Assembly (NCBI GenBank): GCA_050186725.1
Contig: JBFWYG010000005.1
Coordinates: 74,727-138,726, forward strand
Origin: JADJYF01 sp050186725
Lineage (GTDB): Bacteria; Pseudomonadota; Gammaproteobacteria; Ga0077536
DNA length: 64,000 nt
Direction of reading: 5' to 3'
The number at the start of each line of letters is the position of its first letter. The stretch's first letter is position 1. Shown one piece after another: positions 20,277-28,797 of the stretch. A model generated the notes under the pieces. The model was not told the DNA's origin and did no database searches. It saw only the letters and a program-made list of their open reading frames with translations. A program made the translations under genes and the position numbers.

Positions 20277-20744
20277 TCAGGCGGTCGCCTCCGTGCGTCT
20301 CTCGTTCAGCTGCGGCTCGAGCCGGTGCAGCGTCTGCACATTGTCCTTCTGGCGCACGAGCTGCTCGAGGCTGACGTTGGCCAGGAAGGTGCGGATCTGG
20401 GTGGACAGGTCTTCCCACAGGTCGTGGGTCAGGCAGCGCTGCTCGCCGTGGCAGTTGCGTCGGCCGGCGCAGCGGGTGGCGTCCACCGTCTCGTTGACCG
20501 CGTCGATGACGTCCGCCACCGAGATGGCCGAGCCGGGGCGCCCGAGCTTGTAGCCGCCACCAGGCCCGCGCAGGCCATCGACCAGGCCGTTGCGCCGCAG
20601 GCGCGCGAACAACTGCTCGAGGTAGGACTGGGAAATCCCCTGCCGATCAGCGATTTCGGCCAGCGATACCGGGCCGCGATCGTAGTGCAGGGCCAGGTCC
20701 AGCATTGCCGTCACCGCATATCTTCCGCGTGTGGTCAGTCTCAT
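20277..20744 (-). CDS. iscR: Rrf2-family Fe-S regulator IscR
   Basis: A 155-residue Rrf2 winged-helix regulator. The 2Fe-2S ligands fall at Cys92, Cys98, Cys104 and His107, in the same positions as E. coli IscR (C-x5-C-x5-C-x2-H). The DNA-recognition helix GISQSYLEQLFARLRR is also conserved. Holo-IscR represses type 1 sites, while both apo and holo forms bind type 2 sites. The ATG at 20744 is preceded by GAGGAGGT eight bases upstream, a very strong ribosome binding site. It heads the suf operon, and a near-perfect type 1 site lies in its own promoter, so negative autoregulation is likely. No isc genes are in this window. Confidence 0.96.
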   Translation of the reverse strand: MRLTTRGRYAVTAMLDLALHYDRGPVSLAEIADRQGISQSYLEQLFARLRRNGLVDGLRGPGGGYKLGRPGSAISVADVIDAVNETVDATRCAGRRNCHGEQRCLTHDLWEDLSTQIRTFLANVSLEQLVRQKDNVQTLHRLEPQLNERRTEATA

Positions 20745-20805
20745 CGCGTCGTACCTCCTCAGGTGCCCTCGGATGTATCCGAGTAAAACGCTGGGATATA
20801 GTCAC

Positions 20806-20830
20806 GAACTTGACTGAATCGGTCAAGTAT
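20806..20830 (-). promoter_or_regulatory. IscR type 1 binding site overlapping the iscR-suf promoter
   Basis: The 25 bases on the minus strand fit the E. coli type 1 consensus ATASYYGACTRWWWYAGTCR(RSTAT) at 22 positions, with both GAC/GTC half-sites intact. A -35-like TTGACC (20821-20826) lies inside the site and a -10 region (GACTATAT) lies around 20796-20803, so bound IscR would block RNA polymerase. The match was counted by eye against the known consensus. Confidence 0.8.
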
Positions 20831-20889
20831 TAATTGGCGAGGATTTCAGGGTTGGCGAGCGAACGGTGGGGGAGCGGTGCGGGATCTCG

Positions 20890-20921
20890 TCCGCGGGCCG
20901 GGTGCGGACCCGGCCCGCGGA
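20890..20921. terminator. 14-bp perfect GC hairpin after cysE
   Basis: The arms at 20890-20903 and 20908-20921 are exact reverse complements with a four-base loop (GCGG on the plus strand). It begins eight bases past the cysE stop on the minus strand. There is no T run after it, so Rho-independent termination in the classical form is not supported. It could still impede or insulate transcription between cysE and the iscR-suf operon, or protect the cysE mRNA end. Confidence 0.55.
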
Positions 20922-20928
20922 GCGGGGG

Positions 20929-21654
20929 TCAGGGTTCGACGGCTTCGTCGCTGGCGCGCCGCGCGGCGCCGCCGGCCTCGACCCGCTGGCGCAGTTCGGC
21001 GAGCTCGAGCTCGGCCTCGCGGGCGTGGTCGAGCAGGTTGTCCAGCGCCTGGGAGACCGGGTCGGGCATGTTCGGCACCTGGCCGTAGGCGTCGAAGCCG
21101 AGCTTGCGCGCGGTCTCCGCGCGCTGGCGGAATTTCTCGTCCAGGGCCGAGACGATGCGTCCGGGGATGCCGACCACGGTGGCCTTGACCGGCACGTCCT
21201 TGACAACCACGGCGTTCGAGCCGATGCGTGCGCCCGCACCGACCGTGATCGGGCCCAGCACCTTGGCGCCGGCGCCGATCACCACGCCGTTCTCGAGCGT
21301 GGGATGGCGCTTGCCCTTCTCCCAGGTCGTGCCGCCCAGGGTCACGCCGTGGTAGAGCGTGCAGTCGTCGCCGATCTCGGCGGTCTCGCCGATCACCACG
21401 CCCATGCCGTGGTCGATGAAGAAGCGCCTGCCGATGGTGGCGCCGGGATGGATCTCGATGCCGGTCAGGAACCGGCCCAGGTGGGACAGGAAACGCGCGG
21501 CCCATTTCAGGCCCGCGCGCCACAGTCGGTGGCTCACGCGGTGCAGCAGCACCGCATGCACGCCTGGATAGCAGGTCAGGATCTCGAGCGCGTGCCGCGC
21601 CGCCGGATCGCGTTCGAACACACAGCCGACGTCTTCTTTGATACGCTCCAGCAT
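20929..21654 (-). CDS. cysE: Serine O-acetyltransferase
   Basis: CysE makes O-acetylserine from serine and acetyl-CoA, the first step of cysteine synthesis. The 241-residue product has the N-terminal helical region (ERDPAARHALEILTCYPGVHA) followed by a left-handed beta-helix of hexapeptide repeats with the catalytic IDHGMGVVIGETAEIGD segment and GKRHPTLENGV. The ATG at 21654 is chosen because MLERIKEDV is the usual start and GGGAG lies eight bases upstream; the frame is open 33 bases further. The gene is next to iscR, logically close to SufS, which consumes cysteine, but a hairpin and a separate promoter divide them. Confidence 0.96.
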   Translation of the reverse strand: MLERIKEDVGCVFERDPAARHALEILTCYPGVHAVLLHRVSHRLWRAGLKWAARFLSHLGRFLTGIEIHPGATIGRRFFIDHGMGVVIGETAEIGDDCTLYHGVTLGGTTWEKGKRHPTLENGVVIGAGAKVLGPITVGAGARIGSNAVVVKDVPVKATVVGIPGRIVSALDEKFRQRAETARKLGFDAYGQVPNMPDPVSQALDNLLDHAREAELELAELRQRVEAGGAARRASDEAVEP

Positions 21655-21762
21655 GGCAATGACTCCCGCCTTCCTCACCGTAAGCATAGCGCTTCGCCCG
21701 CGGACCGCCTCCGCCCGGCGTGCGCCCCCTGGGCGCGAGCGCCCGCAGCGACGACTTTCCCG

Positions 21763-21981
21763 ATGACCGATCCCGACGACGACCGCCCGCTGTCACTCCG
21801 CGAAGTGGTGGGCAGCATCATGGCCGCCCTGCTGGGCGTCCAGAGTTCGCGCAATCACGAACGCGACTTCAGGCGCGGCTCGGCCCGCCAGTATATCGTG
21901 GTCGGGCTGATTGCGACCGTCATCTTCGTGCTCGTCGTCTATGCGGCGGTCAAGCTGATCCTTCGCCTCGCGACCGGCTGA
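21763..21981 (+). CDS. DUF2970 family small membrane protein
   Basis: A 72-residue protein with an N-terminal soluble part (LREVVGSIMAALLGVQSSRNHERDF) and one C-terminal transmembrane helix at about residues 46-68 (IVVGLIATVIFVLVVYAAV). The AALLGVQS followed by N..RDF pattern is that of DUF2970 proteins, which are widespread in proteobacteria and uncharacterised. The ATG at 21763 is divergent from cysE, about 108 bases away, and the gene converges on valS. No function is assigned. Confidence 0.82.
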   Translation: MTDPDDDRPLSLREVVGSIMAALLGVQSSRNHERDFRRGSARQYIVVGLIATVIFVLVVYAAVKLILRLATG

Positions 21982-22017
21982 GGCCGGGGCCGCCCCGGCC
22001 ACCAGCACGGCCCTGTC

Positions 22018-25000
22018 TCAGCCGAGCTTGGCCTGCTGCGCCCGCAGGGTCTCCGCCGCTGCGCGCGCCTCGGCGAGCTTGTCGCGCTCCTTGGCCACCA
22101 CCGCCGCCGGCGCCCGTTCGACGAACGAAGCGTTGGCGAGCTTGGCCTCGGCGCGCGTGATGTCGCCTGCCAGGCGTTCCAGTTCCTTGGCGATGCGCGC
22201 GAGCTCGGCGTCGCGGTCGATGAGATCGGCGAGCGGCACGAGGATGGTCATGCCGCCGGCCAGCGCGGTGGCGGCGTCGCCCGGCGCCGCCGGGGCGGGC
22301 GCGATGGGCTGGGTGCGGGCGAGCTGTTCGATCACTCGGCGCGTCATGGCAAGCCAGCCTTGTTCGGCCGCGCTGCCGTCCTGCACCAGCACCGGCAGGC
22401 GCGCCGAGGGTTCGATGTCGTACTCGGCGCGGATGCGTCGCACGCCGAGCACGAAGTCTTTCAGCCAGGCGCAAACCGTCTCGTCCTCGGGCGCCTCGGC
22501 ATGGTCCGTCACCGCCGGGTACGGCTGGTGCATCAGGGTCGCGCCCGGGTTGCCGGTCAGCGGCGCGAGCTTCAGCCAGATCTCCTCGGTGATGAAGGGC
22601 ATGAAGGGGTGCAGCGCGCGCAGCGCGTCGTCCAGCACCGCGAGCAGGGTCGCGCACACGCCATCCTTCTCGGCCTGGGTGGCGTCGTCGGCATAGAGCG
22701 TGACCTTCGCCATCTCGATGTACCAGTCGCAGTACTCGTCCCACACGAAGTCGTAGAGCGCCTGGGCGCCGAGGTCGAAGCGGTACTCGGTGAAGCTCTC
22801 GCGCACCCGGGCGACGGTCGCGCGCAGACGGCTCAGCACCCAGCGCTCCGGCATGCCGACGACCTGGGCGCCGGGCGGCGTGTCGCCGCGGTGCTGCTCG
22901 CAGACCATCAGCACGAAGCGCGCGGCGTTCCATATCTTGTTGCAGAAGTTGCGGTAGCCGCCGATGCGCCCCAGGTCGAAGCGGATGTCACGGCCCTGGG
23001 TGGCCATCACCGCGAAAGTGAAGCGCAGCGCGTCGGTGCCATGGGCCGCGATGCCCTGGGGATACTGGCGACGGGTGGCCGCCTCGATCTTCGGCGCATC
23101 CTCCGGTCGCATGAGGCCGGTGGTGCGTTTCGCGACGAGGGTGTCCAGTTCCACGCCGTCGATGAGGTCGATGGGGTCGAGCACGTTGCCTTTCGACTTC
23201 GACATCTTGTTGCCGTCGGCGTCGCGCACCAGGCCGTGGATGTACACCTCGCGAAACGGCACGTCACCCATGAACTTCATGCCCATCATGATCATGCGGG
23301 CGACCCAGAAGAAGATGATGTCGAAGCCGGTGACCAGCACGCTGGTCGGGTAGAAGGTCGACAGCTCGCGCGTCTCGCTCGGCCAGCCGAGGGTGGAGAA
23401 GGGCCACAGCGCGGACGAGAACCAGGTGTCGAGCACGTCCTCGTCCTGGGTGAGCGCCACGTCAGGCCCGATGCCGCCCCGCGCCCGCGCCTCGGCCTCG
23501 TCGTGCCCGACGTAGATGTTGCCCGCGGCGTCATACCAGGCCGGGATGCGGTGGCCCCACCACAGCTGGCGACTGATGCACCAGTCCTCGATGTTGCGCA
23601 TCCACTCGAAGTAGGTCTTCGACCAGTTCTCGGGGATGAAGCGGATGCGGCCGTCCTCCACCGCGGCGATGGCCGGTTCGGCGAGCGGTTTGGCCTGCAC
23701 GAACCACTGGTCGGTCAGGTAGGGCTCGATCACCGACTGGGTGCGATCGCCGCGCGGCACCATGAGCTTGTGCGGGTCCACGCGCACCAGGAGGCCGGCG
23801 GCCTCGAGTTCCGCGACCACGCGCTTGCGCGCCTCGAAGCGGTCCAGCCCGCGGAAGCGCTCGGGCGCGTTGTCGTTGATCGCGGCGTCGGGGGTGAAGA
23901 TGTTGATGAGCGGCAGGCCGTGGCGTTGGCCGACCGCGTAGTCGTTGAAGTCGTGCGCCGGGGTGATTTTCACGCAGCCCGAGCCGAACTCGGGGTCGAC
24001 GTAGTCGTCGGCGATGATCGGAATGCTGCGCTCGGTGAGCGGCAGGGCGATTTCCTTGCCGATGAAGCGCCGGTAGCGATCGTCGGTCGGGTGCACCGCC
24101 ACCGCGGTGTCGCCGAGCATGGTCTCGGGCCGGGTGGTGGCCACCACCAGGTGGCCGCTGCCGTCCGCGAGCGGATAGCGCAGGTGCCACAGGCTGCCGT
24201 CTTCTTCCTCGGCCACCACCTCCAGGTCGGAGATCGCGGTATGCAGCACCGGGTCCCAGTTGACCAGGCGCTTGCCGCGGTAGATGAGGCCTTCCTCGTA
24301 TAGAGAGACGAACACCTCGCGCACCGCGCGCGACAGCTCGTCATCGAGCGTGAAGCGCTCACGGCTCCAGTCCATCGCCGCGCCCATGCGGCGCAGCTGG
24401 CGAGTGATGGTGCCGCCGGATTCTTCCTTCCACTTCCACACCGCCTCGACGAAGGCCTCGCGGCCGAGGTCGTGGCGCGACTTGCCAACCTGCGCGAGCT
24501 GGCGCTCGACCACCAGCTGGGTGGCGATGCCGGCGTGATCGGTGCCGCCCTGCCACAGCACGTTCTCACCGCACATGCGGTGGTAGCGGATCAGCGCGTC
24601 CATCAACGTGTCCTGGAACGCGTGGCCCATGTGCAGGCTGCCGGTGACGTTCGGCGGGGGCAGCGCGATGCAATAGGGCTGGCCCTCACCGCTCGGCGCG
24701 AAATAGCCGCGGGCTTCCCATTCGGCGTAGCGGTTCTGTTCCAGGGCGCGGGGGTCGTAACTCTTGTCCATTGCCATCGGGCGGCTCACTTCTCGGGTCA
24801 TGGCGATCGGCGCGGCGGGCGCCGCGGGCGCGTGTTGCAGGTCGGCCTTGAGCGCGGCGACCGCCTCCGCGACGGAGGTCTGTACCAGGCGCTCGAGTTC
24901 GGTGGAGAGCGCCGCGAAGCGCGCGTCGAGCGCGGCCTGCGGCACCGGGGCGGATGCGGCGCGGACCGCGGCCGGGTCCACCTCGTCGACCAGCCGCGGC

Positions 25001-25071
25001 GGCGCGACCGGCGTCGCATCCAAGGCGTCGGTCAGGCGCGGCGGCGCGCCGGGTCCCAGGTCGGCGGCCAT
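22018..25071 (-). CDS. valS: Valine--tRNA ligase with a 100-residue N-terminal extension
   Basis: ValS charges and edits tRNA-Val. The class I signatures are intact: HMGHAF (HIGH) after PPPNVTGSL, KMSKSKGNV (KMSKS), a CP1 editing domain and a C-terminal coiled coil (LAGDITRAEAKLANASFVERAP). The standard enzyme begins at MDKSYDPRALEQ, which is residue 101 here. The preceding 100 residues are in frame and uninterrupted. They start at the ATG at 25071, one base after the holC stop, and are acidic and Pro/Ala-rich with a helical stretch LDARFAALSTELERL. Either the extension is translated as a fusion or valS starts internally at 24777 or 24771, where only a weak GTGAG precedes. The total of 1017 residues is longer than usual (about 920-950). 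Confidence 0.95.
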   Translation of the reverse strand: MAADLGPGAPPRLTDALDATPVAPPRLVDEVDPAAVRAASAPVPQAALDARFAALSTELERLVQTSVAEAVAALKADLQHAPAAPAAPIAMTREVSRPMAMDKSYDPRALEQNRYAEWEARGYFAPSGEGQPYCIALPPPNVTGSLHMGHAFQDTLMDALIRYHRMCGENVLWQGGTDHAGIATQLVVERQLAQVGKSRHDLGREAFVEAVWKWKEESGGTITRQLRRMGAAMDWSRERFTLDDELSRAVREVFVSLYEEGLIYRGKRLVNWDPVLHTAISDLEVVAEEEDGSLWHLRYPLADGSGHLVVATTRPETMLGDTAVAVHPTDDRYRRFIGKEIALPLTERSIPIIADDYVDPEFGSGCVKITPAHDFNDYAVGQRHGLPLINIFTPDAAINDNAPERFRGLDRFEARKRVVAELEAAGLLVRVDPHKLMVPRGDRTQSVIEPYLTDQWFVQAKPLAEPAIAAVEDGRIRFIPENWSKTYFEWMRNIEDWCISRQLWWGHRIPAWYDAAGNIYVGHDEAEARARGGIGPDVALTQDEDVLDTWFSSALWPFSTLGWPSETRELSTFYPTSVLVTGFDIIFFWVARMIMMGMKFMGDVPFREVYIHGLVRDADGNKMSKSKGNVLDPIDLIDGVELDTLVAKRTTGLMRPEDAPKIEAATRRQYPQGIAAHGTDALRFTFAVMATQGRDIRFDLGRIGGYRNFCNKIWNAARFVLMVCEQHRGDTPPGAQVVGMPERWVLSRLRATVARVRESFTEYRFDLGAQALYDFVWDEYCDWYIEMAKVTLYADDATQAEKDGVCATLLAVLDDALRALHPFMPFITEEIWLKLAPLTGNPGATLMHQPYPAVTDHAEAPEDETVCAWLKDFVLGVRRIRAEYDIEPSARLPVLVQDGSAAEQGWLAMTRRVIEQLARTQPIAPAPAAPGDAATALAGGMTILVPLADLIDRDAELARIAKELERLAGDITRAEAKLANASFVERAPAAVVAKERDKLAEARAAAETLRAQQAKLG

Positions 25072-25072
25072 G

Positions 25073-25501
25073 TCAGCGGCCGACCTTGTGGGTGTTCAGC
25101 GGAAAGCCGCGATCCTGGTAGTAGCGATAACGGCCGCGCGCCGCCACCCGGCTGGCATCGTCGTATCCAGCCGACTCGATCACCCGCGAATAGCGGCTGA
25201 CGAGCTCCGGTACGGCGCGCGCGAGATTGACCAGCACGTCGGGCTGCAGTTCGTCCACCGCCGCGCAGCCGATCCGCACCCGGATCTCTTGCGTCGCCTG
25301 GCCGGCCAGCGCATGGGGAACGAAGCTCGTGTCCTGGAACTGCCACAGCAGATCGTCGAAGGCGCGCGCCTGCGCGTCGTCCTCGCACTGCACGTAGACA
25401 CCATGGCCCTGCTGCCAGGCCTTCTCGACGATGCGGCACATCATGCGGTCGTGGCCGGCGGCCGAGGGCGGCTCCAGCACGTAGAAGTCGACCCGCGTCA
25501 T
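25073..25501 (-). CDS. holC: DNA polymerase III chi subunit
   Basis: HolC (chi) links the clamp loader to single-strand binding protein. The 142-residue protein begins with RVDFYVLEPPS and shows the chi-family segments CRIVEKAWQQGHGVYVQCED and DDLLWQFQDTSFVPHAL near the middle. The ATG at 25501 is 14 bases after the pepA stop, and the stop is one base from the start of the valS frame. The order pepA-holC-valS is conserved across gammaproteobacteria. Confidence 0.95.
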   Translation of the reverse strand: MTRVDFYVLEPPSAAGHDRMMCRIVEKAWQQGHGVYVQCEDDAQARAFDDLLWQFQDTSFVPHALAGQATQEIRVRIGCAAVDELQPDVLVNLARAVPELVSRYSRVIESAGYDDASRVAARGRYRYYQDRGFPLNTHKVGR

Positions 25502-25515
25502 GCCCCGCGCGGCAC

Positions 25516-26997
25516 TCAGGCCTGGGAGAGGATGTACTCCAGCAGGAGTGGCATGGGCCGGCCGCTGGCGTACTTGTTCTTGCCGCTGCCCCAGGCCGTG
25601 CCGGCGATGTCGAGATGCGCCCAGCGGTAGTTCCTGGTGTAGCGCGCGAGGAAGCAGGCGGCGGTGATCGCGCCGCCGTTGCGGCCGCCGACGTTGGCCA
25701 TGTCGGCCACCGGGCTGTCGAGCTGCTTCTGGTAGTCGTCCCACACCGGCATGCGCCAGGCGCGGTCGCCGGTCTTCTGGCCGGCGGCGAGCAAGGCGTC
25801 GGCCAGCGCGTCATCATTGCTGAACAGGCCCGAGGCGTGCTCGCCGAGCGCCACCACGCAGGCGCCGGTCAGGGTCGCGATGTCGATCACCACGGCCGGC
25901 TCGAAGCGCGCGCTGTAGGTGAGCGCGTCGCACAGGATGAGGCGGCCCTCGGCGTCGGTGTTCAGGATCTCGATGGTCTGGCCGGACATGCTGGTGACGA
26001 CGTCACTCGGCTTGCTGGCGTTGCCGTCGGGCAGGTTCTCGGTGGCGGGCACCACGCCGATGACGTTCTGCTTGGGCGCGATCTCGGCCAGCGCCGCCAT
26101 CACGCCGAGCACGCTCGCGGCGCCGCACATGTCGAACTTCATCTCGTCCATGCCCGGTCCGGGCTTGAGCGAGATGCCGCCGGAGTCGAAGGTCACGCCC
26201 TTGCCGACCAGCACGATGGGCTTCTCGCTCTTGGCCGCGCCGCGGTACTCCAGCACGATGAGCTTGGCCGGCTGGCGCGAGCCGCGCGCGACCGACAGCA
26301 GCGCGCCCATGCCGAGCTCTTCCATGTCGGCCTCTTCGAGCACCGTGCAGGTGAGCTTGTCGTGGCGCTCCGCGAGCGCCTCGGCCTGTTCGGCCAGGTA
26401 GGTCGGCGTGCAGCGGTTGGCGGGGCGGTTGGCCAGGCCCTTCATGAACTCGATGCCGTTCAGCTTGGCGCGGGCCAGCGCGACCGCGGCGCGCTGCGCA
26501 GCGACATCGGCCTCGTGGGCGAGGAAGGTGAGCCGGGCCAGGCCCTGGCCGCCTTCCGCCTTGGACTTGAACTCGGTGTAGCGGTAGGCGCTCGCGCCGA
26601 ACACCAGCACATGCTGCTCGACGACCCAGGCCGGGTCGCGGCCCTTGACCACCAGCGACTGCAGCGTGCTGACCGCGTTCTTGACGTGCGCGGCCTTGAG
26701 CGCCTCGGCCGCCTTGCCGAGCAGCTTGACGAATTCTTCGGGGGTGAGCCCCTCGCGCTTGCCGACGCCCACCAGCAGGACGCGTTCGGCGTCGATGCCG
26801 GCGACGTCCGGCAGCAGCAGGCATTCGCCCGGCTTGCCGCTCACGTCACCGCGGTTGACCACGCGGGCGAGCGCGCCACGCGCGCCGCGATCGAGGTCCG
26901 CGGCCCATTCGCCGAGGGTCTTGCCGGCGTACACGCCGACCACGAGGCAGGCGGTCTTCAGCTTTCGCGCCGCGCCATGCTTGACGGAAAATTCCAT
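25516..26997 (-). CDS. pepA: Leucyl aminopeptidase (cytosol aminopeptidase PepA)
   Basis: PepA is a hexameric two-metal M17 aminopeptidase and in some bacteria also a DNA-binding recombination or transcription factor. The 493-residue product has the M17 signature NTDAEGRLIL, GKGVTFDSGGISLKPG and the metal-binding KFDMCGAA segment. The frame is open to 27057, but MEFSVKHG at 26997 matches the usual N-terminus, with GGCGAG nine bases upstream. It is divergent from lptG across 195 bases, first gene of pepA-holC-valS. Confidence 0.97.
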   Translation of the reverse strand: MEFSVKHGAARKLKTACLVVGVYAGKTLGEWAADLDRGARGALARVVNRGDVSGKPGECLLLPDVAGIDAERVLLVGVGKREGLTPEEFVKLLGKAAEALKAAHVKNAVSTLQSLVVKGRDPAWVVEQHVLVFGASAYRYTEFKSKAEGGQGLARLTFLAHEADVAAQRAAVALARAKLNGIEFMKGLANRPANRCTPTYLAEQAEALAERHDKLTCTVLEEADMEELGMGALLSVARGSRQPAKLIVLEYRGAAKSEKPIVLVGKGVTFDSGGISLKPGPGMDEMKFDMCGAASVLGVMAALAEIAPKQNVIGVVPATENLPDGNASKPSDVVTSMSGQTIEILNTDAEGRLILCDALTYSARFEPAVVIDIATLTGACVVALGEHASGLFSNDDALADALLAAGQKTGDRAWRMPVWDDYQKQLDSPVADMANVGGRNGGAITAACFLARYTRNYRWAHLDIAGTAWGSGKNKYASGRPMPLLLEYILSQA

Positions 26998-27192
26998 AGA
27001 TAAGCTCGCCGTGAGAAGATGGACCGCAACGTCGCGAAGACTGCGGGCGCCGGCCATGCGGGCCGCCTGCGACGTCGCGGCAGTTTATTCGTTTGCGAAG
27101 GTGGGCGCAAAGCGGCCGACCCTTGCTTCCGCAGCGCCAGCAGGCTCCACAAAGACGTGAATTCCCCCGCTCCAGCGGCGTCTCGCCCGCGC

Positions 27193-28257
27193 ATGAGAAT
27201 CATCGACGGCTACATTCGTCGCACCGTCATCGCGACCACCCTGACCGTGCTGGTGGTGCTGCTCGCGATCTTCTCGTTCTTCAGCTTCATCGACGAGCTG
27301 GAGGATCTCGGCAAGGGCAGCTACGGCCTGCCGCAGGTGATCTCGGTGGTGCTGCTGCGCCTGCCGGGCCTCGCCTACCAGCTGCTGCCCATCGCCGCCC
27401 TGCTCGGCTCGCTCATCGGCTTGGGCGGCATGATGGAGCGCAACGAAATCGCGGTGGTGCGCGCCGCCGGCGTGGCGCGCGAACGCATCGTGTGGTCGGT
27501 ATTGAAGGGTGGGCTGGTGGTGGTGGCGCTGGCGGTGCTGGTCGGCGAGTTCCTGTTCCCACCCGCCGAAGGCCAGGCGCGGGCGCTGCGGTCGCTGACC
27601 GCCAACGAGCGCAGCGTGTCGAGTTCCGAGCACGGCTTCTGGGCGCGGGACGGCCAAGCCTACATCAACATCCGCGAGATCCTGCCGGGCGAACGCTTCC
27701 GCGACCTGCGCATCCTGGAGTTCGACCAGGACAAGCGCCTGCTGAAGGCCACGCGCGCCGAGGAAGCCGAGATCAAGGGCGGACGCTGGGAACTGCACGA
27801 GGTCGGGCAGACCGACTTCAGCGGCGCGAACCCGGTCTCGCAGCGACTTGCCACGGCGACCTGGGATTCGCTGCTGGACCCCGACCTGGTGGGACTGGTG
27901 GCCATCGACCCGGACACTCTGTCCTCGCTCGACCTGTGGCGCTACGTGCGCTTCGTGGAGAGCAACGGCCAGCGCGCCGACCGCTGGCGCCACGCGCTGT
28001 GGGTGAAGCTCGGTTATCCCTTGGCCGCGGCGGTCATGGTCTACCTGGCCGTGCCGCTGGTGCTGGGCGCGTCGCGCTCGGTGAGCGCCGGCCGGCGCAT
28101 CCTGCTCGGCGCGCTGATCGGTCTCGGCTTCCACGTCATGAACGAGACCTCGCGCCAGCTTGGTCTCGTGGTCGGCGCGCCGCCGCTCTTGAGCGCGCTC
28201 GGGCCGACCTTGCTGCTGTTCGGCGTGGCGACCGTGCTCAACCGCCGGACGCGGTGA
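27193..28257 (+). CDS. lptG: LPS export ABC transporter permease LptG
   Basis: LptG is one of the two inner-membrane permeases of the LptB2FGC lipopolysaccharide extractor. The 354-residue protein has three N-terminal membrane helices, a periplasmic beta-jellyroll (about 135-265) and three C-terminal helices. Segments such as DELEDLGKGSYGL, GEFLFPPAEGQARALR, HGFWARDG and GLVAIDPDTLSSLDLWRYV are characteristic of LptG rather than LptF. The ATG at 27193 (RIIDGYIRRTV) is the homologous start. In E. coli lptF sits between pepA and lptG; here that position holds only a 195-base intergenic region. The 3' end overlaps the convergent RDD gene by 20 bases. Confidence 0.96.
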   Translation: MRIIDGYIRRTVIATTLTVLVVLLAIFSFFSFIDELEDLGKGSYGLPQVISVVLLRLPGLAYQLLPIAALLGSLIGLGGMMERNEIAVVRAAGVARERIVWSVLKGGLVVVALAVLVGEFLFPPAEGQARALRSLTANERSVSSSEHGFWARDGQAYINIREILPGERFRDLRILEFDQDKRLLKATRAEEAEIKGGRWELHEVGQTDFSGANPVSQRLATATWDSLLDPDLVGLVAIDPDTLSSLDLWRYVRFVESNGQRADRWRHALWVKLGYPLAAAVMVYLAVPLVLGASRSVSAGRRILLGALIGLGFHVMNETSRQLGLVVGAPPLLSALGPTLLLFGVATVLNRRTR

Positions 28258-28738
28258 CTCGTCGGCGCAGCAGCCGGGTGCCCGACCAGCGCTCGTGCCA
28301 GGCCAGGTGTTCGGCATCGAACAGCGCCGGCACGTAGCCCGCGAAGGCGAGCAGCAGCGCGAATTCCGCGTGCTTCACGCCGGTGCGCGCGAGCGCCTGG
28401 TAGGCCGCGAGACCCAGCAGGAAGGACAGGCCCGCGCCGATGAAGCGCAGCACCGCCTCGCGCCAGGTCGGCCGGCGGTCGCCCGCGCCGGCCACCATCA
28501 CCAGCTTCCAGACCTGCATGCCGAGGGTACGGCCACGGGTCCAGCACAGGCCGAAATAGCCGAACATGATGAGCGCCAGGTACAAGCGCATGAACGGATT
28601 GCCGGGCTCGATGATCCGACCTTCCATCACCACTGGTATGAAACTGGCAAAGTAAGCCAGCGTCAGGATGCCCAGGCCGTCGTACAGCAGCGCCATCAGG
28701 CGCCGGAGAAACGGCACGGGTTCGAAGACTTCGGGCAC
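28238..28738 (-). CDS. RDD family membrane protein
   Basis: A 166-residue integral membrane protein of the RDD family. The first helix has the characteristic RRLMALLYDGLGILTL with Arg and Asp. A second hydrophobic segment LYLALIMFGYFGLCW precedes TRGRTLGMQVWKLVM, the conserved R-T-x-G motif, and a third helix follows near residues 98-115. RDD proteins are poorly understood; some are linked to ion exchange. A GTG start at 28738 is used. It overlaps the end of lptG by 20 bases, and the same pairing with lptG occurs in other gammaproteobacteria. Confidence 0.88.
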   Translation of the reverse strand: MPEVFEPVPFLRRLMALLYDGLGILTLAYFASFIPVVMEGRIIEPGNPFMRLYLALIMFGYFGLCWTRGRTLGMQVWKLVMVAGAGDRRPTWREAVLRFIGAGLSFLLGLAAYQALARTGVKHAEFALLLAFAGYVPALFDAEHLAWHERWSGTRLLRRRVTASGG

Positions 28739-28797
28739 GGACGCTCTATGCTGGACGAGTGAGGCGGCATCACGCTCGCATGGGACCTAAAGCGCAC

